Source of the DNA: Candidatus Omnitrophota bacterium
GTDB lineage: Bacteria; Omnitrophota; Omnitrophia; Omnitrophales; Aquincolibacteriaceae
Assembly: GCA_023247135.1 (NCBI GenBank)
Contig: JAHFHB010000014.1
Location: forward strand, 1-14,979
Direction: 5' to 3'
Length of the DNA stretch: 14,979 nt
The notes under the pieces were generated by a model. That model did no database searches. It worked only from the letters and a program-made list of their open reading frames with translations, and was not told where the DNA came from. Of this stretch, positions 13,801 to 14,979 are shown in pieces. Within the stretch, counting starts at the first letter, position 1. Each line of letters starts with the position of its first letter. Position numbers and translations under genes: made by a program.

Positions 13801-14979
13801 TGATCGCAGACTTTTGCATGAACGGCCGTTGGTGGATTCCATGCTTTTGATGCTGCAGCAAAAAGCGCCCGAAGGCTGGCTCAAATTGCATGCCCCTTCT
13901 CTTGCAGGGTCTACGATTTATTACATTTCGCCCGAAACCTGGCTGGCTGCCGGAGGCTTGGGGCGCGTCGGACAATACCACACATTAAAAGCCCAGGAGC
14001 TGATTGGCCAGGGCGCCGATCTTGTTACGATCGAGCCTTATTACCCGTTTCGGCTTGGCCCTGATGGCAATCCCGTCCGCGATGTCGATTACGGCAAAGT
14101 GCCGGTGCCGGTGGAAGGTCTGGGGGACAATCCGCAGCCTGTGATGGAGTTTACGATCCGGGTGCGGCGCGGAGGCATTCATGACCGCGCGGATGTGACG
14201 GTGCAAGTGTTTAAGGGAAAAAACAAGTTTGGCATGGATGTGTACCTGATTAAAGACAAGCCGGTTGTGGAAGGCGGGGACGAGTATTACACCAAACTGC
14301 TTTACCGCTACGGCGAAAAAGGCGCGGCGTCATGGGAAGAGTTTACCGAATTCATATCGAAAGCTTCGTTGAAGCTGGTCAAAAAACTGGAAAAACAGCG
14401 CTCGGATAACGGCAAGAAAAAATCACCGGGCGTTCTTTGGGCCAACGATGGCCAGCTCGGGCCCCTGCCAGTTTTTAAACGAATCTCCGATTATCTCGAC
14501 GGGCTTTCTCCTGCCGAAAGAGAGCGTGTCGCGAAAGACTCCTCTCATCCTTACCATGAAATGCGCGACCTGATCACGCAAACGGATGAAATCTCAGTTG
14601 AGGATGCGGATACGATGATTACGAAACACACCTACCGCAACTCTGGCCGCAGAGGCTGGGAATTTTTGGCTGGGATGAAAATGCCGGACGCCTGGAAACC
14701 TTATTTTAAAATGGTTTTTGACCCCAGAGACGTGAATACCCGCGGGGATGACGATTCAACGAGTGGAGGAATCCGGGCTGCGGATGCCGCCAACGGCGTT
14801 GCCGCCATTCATGCGCAAGAAGTTGGCAAGCTTGATCCTCAGGCCAAAGTGGTGGCCATCACCAACGGCGATGATCGTGAGGCGTCGCGCCAGGTTTTGG
14901 CCGGTATTTTTTCTGAAAGATGGTTTCAGGAAAGATTTCCGGGCGCAGATCCCGAATACGCGACACCGGAACAACTTGT
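10856..14979 (+). CDS. Exported giant multidomain protein: TIKI/ChaN-like domain, linker modules, glycogen-synthase-like domain (3' truncated)
   Basis: The frame is open from TTG 10856 (GGAGG 6 nt upstream) to the right edge, at least 1374 codons. Residues 1-35 form a signal peptide (basic start, hydrophobic core, GHAAA cleavage region), so export is predicted. Residues 70-540 carry LVLLVQDAH (His82), LLEG (Glu110) and VVIAGGFHTAG (His520), the pattern of the TIKI/TraB/EreA/ChaN superfamily, with a long helical insert between. VRSEMRSS (nt 12947-12961) then begins an unrecognised module of about 100 residues, and ARAEMR (13265-13279) a helical one of about 220. From about residue 1020, YYISPETWLAAGGLGRVGQ (GGL at 1033-1035), VLWANDGQLGPLP, KHTYRNSG and AITNGDD follow the order of GT5 glycogen synthase or GT35 phosphorylase N-terminal motifs. 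The domain is cut by the window end, so activity cannot be judged. GC-rich palindromic repeats lie in frame inside the first domain. Confidence 0.83.
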   Translation, partial: MQVRITRATRLQACITLCLYGATLFYAPATGHAAAPSSINLPAPQLSAQTLEHFSLPSALGQIEETYQGTDHRLVLLVQDAHAVPSAQKAIQEILGLLSRQNGVNLALLEGIASDLDPRLFRNFPDKQILTKAFERYRDAGELSGASAAAVLGPDGMQYAGLEDATLYEKQQLAFAQSAADTERRAEKIRVLEKELARLKQQFYSKELLALDERAGHFYQNANGLAELMDFLTGQRLAAPEKKTAPPLRGRKDSHVRNAVDIASFPHFSAVFAEWADAGMQNSAPEDLKKEINALYLSLEAAIQDKEARMTLHRQYQAYKTEALTPGAFVAALIKLAGPERAAALSPALQTLAQRAEFLEHMKGEMLYREVSDYLETQKEKMFHSPEARSINALDGQLRLLQKLSDIKLARRDWVELGNDAIQIIAPTLPSPVNRGGEKSSFLPRVRGRIKEGGRTQNPKILDLAELLKNLQTAWLAEDQPLAAFYQIAETREKIFEKRVLKTMQTRRQNTAVVIAGGFHTAGLAQALRTQNISYAVITPAIGELPPENLYRREMLGEVSWADHFEVSSGKIDLYSAFLQAAAEKLAAEIPVSEKPVMVKNWRDAVIRDLAGAEKLEETAGYLKFIDAAAKPAETRSREDLKAEWLAKVARFTAGLKSLGAENKITSTALWNLVHAQTATPAIANPLARGQYLSVGVRSEMRSSDPASHWLYKRAVGGFSGDIRSQSDHQAMKEHALRPLIESGVLKTVTIGAQTPIQVDDFPHDERYQRINAAILEFGHPADPAQGYRYQFQNQGASLVVSARAEMRQTHDTDLLFGVHELTPEWWVMQTAAGVLLDKKRETPGAVPFAMIFPEVQKKIHGLRFEGEWLQEQATRKALDRLVDELGYVRRDGDGYDLAVKARVLAVKANRMDYIRKDFEQQLQDLHGSRKGAGAQLELLIEEYAAATEKWPLYEAEARWPVLKAVTLMSRDHQKLLQKFLSDRRLLHERPLVDSMLLMLQQKAPEGWLKLHAPSLAGSTIYYISPETWLAAGGLGRVGQYHTLKAQELIGQGADLVTIEPYYPFRLGPDGNPVRDVDYGKVPVPVEGLGDNPQPVMEFTIRVRRGGIHDRADVTVQVFKGKNKFGMDVYLIKDKPVVEGGDEYYTKLLYRYGEKGAASWEEFTEFISKASLKLVKKLEKQRSDNGKKKSPGVLWANDGQLGPLPVFKRISDYLDGLSPAERERVAKDSSHPYHEMRDLITQTDEISVEDADTMITKHTYRNSGRRGWEFLAGMKMPDAWKPYFKMVFDPRDVNTRGDDDSTSGGIRAADAANGVAAIHAQEVGKLDPQAKVVAITNGDDREASRQVLAGIFSERWFQERFPGADPEYATPEQL
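11589..11612 (+). repeat. GC-rich hairpin cassette in frame
   Basis: CCCCGC/GCGGGG (11589-11594 with 11599-11604) and CCTTGCG/CGCAAGG (11595-11601 with 11606-11612) are two mutually exclusive stems. The encoded stretch (TAPPLRGRKDSHVRN) is basic and looks foreign to the surrounding helical region. A little downstream, CGTCATTCCCGC (11644-11655) resembles the start of a widespread intergenic repeat. Together they suggest a repeat inserted in the gene without breaking its frame. Confidence 0.45.
12129..12220 (+). repeat. 92-bp palindromic repeat inserted in the coding frame
   Basis: The segment starts TCGCCCCC (12129-12136) and ends GGGGGCGA (12213-12220), an 8-bp terminal inverted repeat. Inside are two strong stems: CCCTCCCC/GGGGAGGG (12143-12150 with 12159-12166) and CCTCCCCCGC/GCGGGGGAGG (12181-12190 with 12193-12202, a 2-nt loop). 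It has the look of the common intergenic CCCTCCCCCG...GGGGGAGG repeat, yet it is translated here as a Pro/Gly/Arg-rich segment (TLPSPVNRGGEKSSFLPRVR) with no stop codon. It lies between the helical insert and the last motif of the TIKI-like domain. Confidence 0.8.

Overview
The window looks like a bacterial chromosome segment of roughly 50% GC coding DNA from an uncultivated lineage that builds very large, modular proteins. The combination of huge multidomain ORFs, a SecA-type motor fused to other enzymes, an exported protein carrying a glucan-synthase-like domain, and a recurrent R-[S/A]-E-M-R peptide at domain boundaries recalls Candidatus Omnitrophota (formerly OP3). This placement is from memory of protein style, not from a marker-gene search, so it is tentative.

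Region 1 (1-5366, + strand) is the 3' part of a giant gene. In order it encodes a class I SAM-methyltransferase-like module, a segment of unknown function, an APH/protein-kinase-like phosphotransferase, a divergent SecA-type DEAD/helicase motor, and an unrecognised C-terminal module. The reading frame is cut once by an in-frame TAG at 1785-1787, exactly between the catalytic loop and the metal-binding motif of the kinase domain. The sequence on either side is in the same frame and reads as one protein.

Region 2 (5380-7700, - strand) holds a large lipoprotein with beta-propeller features, followed downstream by a RelE-like toxin and HTH antitoxin pair with overlapping ATGA codons. A palindrome and a promoter-like element sit over the toxin 5' end.

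Region 3 (7701-9414) has an AT-rich intergenic stretch with a perfect 28-bp palindrome, then the housekeeping GTPase gene ychF. A 183-bp MITE-like element with 21-bp terminal inverted repeats begins exactly at the ychF stop codon.

Region 4 (9415-10572, - strand) is a COG1373-type ATPase/DUF4143 protein that may be translated from a leaderless mRNA. A divergent promoter region follows. From a TTG start at 10856 a second giant gene runs off the right edge (at least 1374 codons). It encodes a signal peptide, a TIKI/TraB/ChaN-like domain interrupted by GC-rich palindromic repeats that keep the frame, two modules each bounded by an R-[S/A]-E-M-R motif, and the start of a glycogen-synthase-like glycosyltransferase domain.

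The most interesting signal is the shared architecture of the two giant genes. Unrelated enzyme modules are joined at R-[S/A]-E-M-R motifs, and palindromic or hairpin DNA lies close to some of them. This pattern could reflect polyprotein processing, internal translation starts, or a mobile in-frame linker element.
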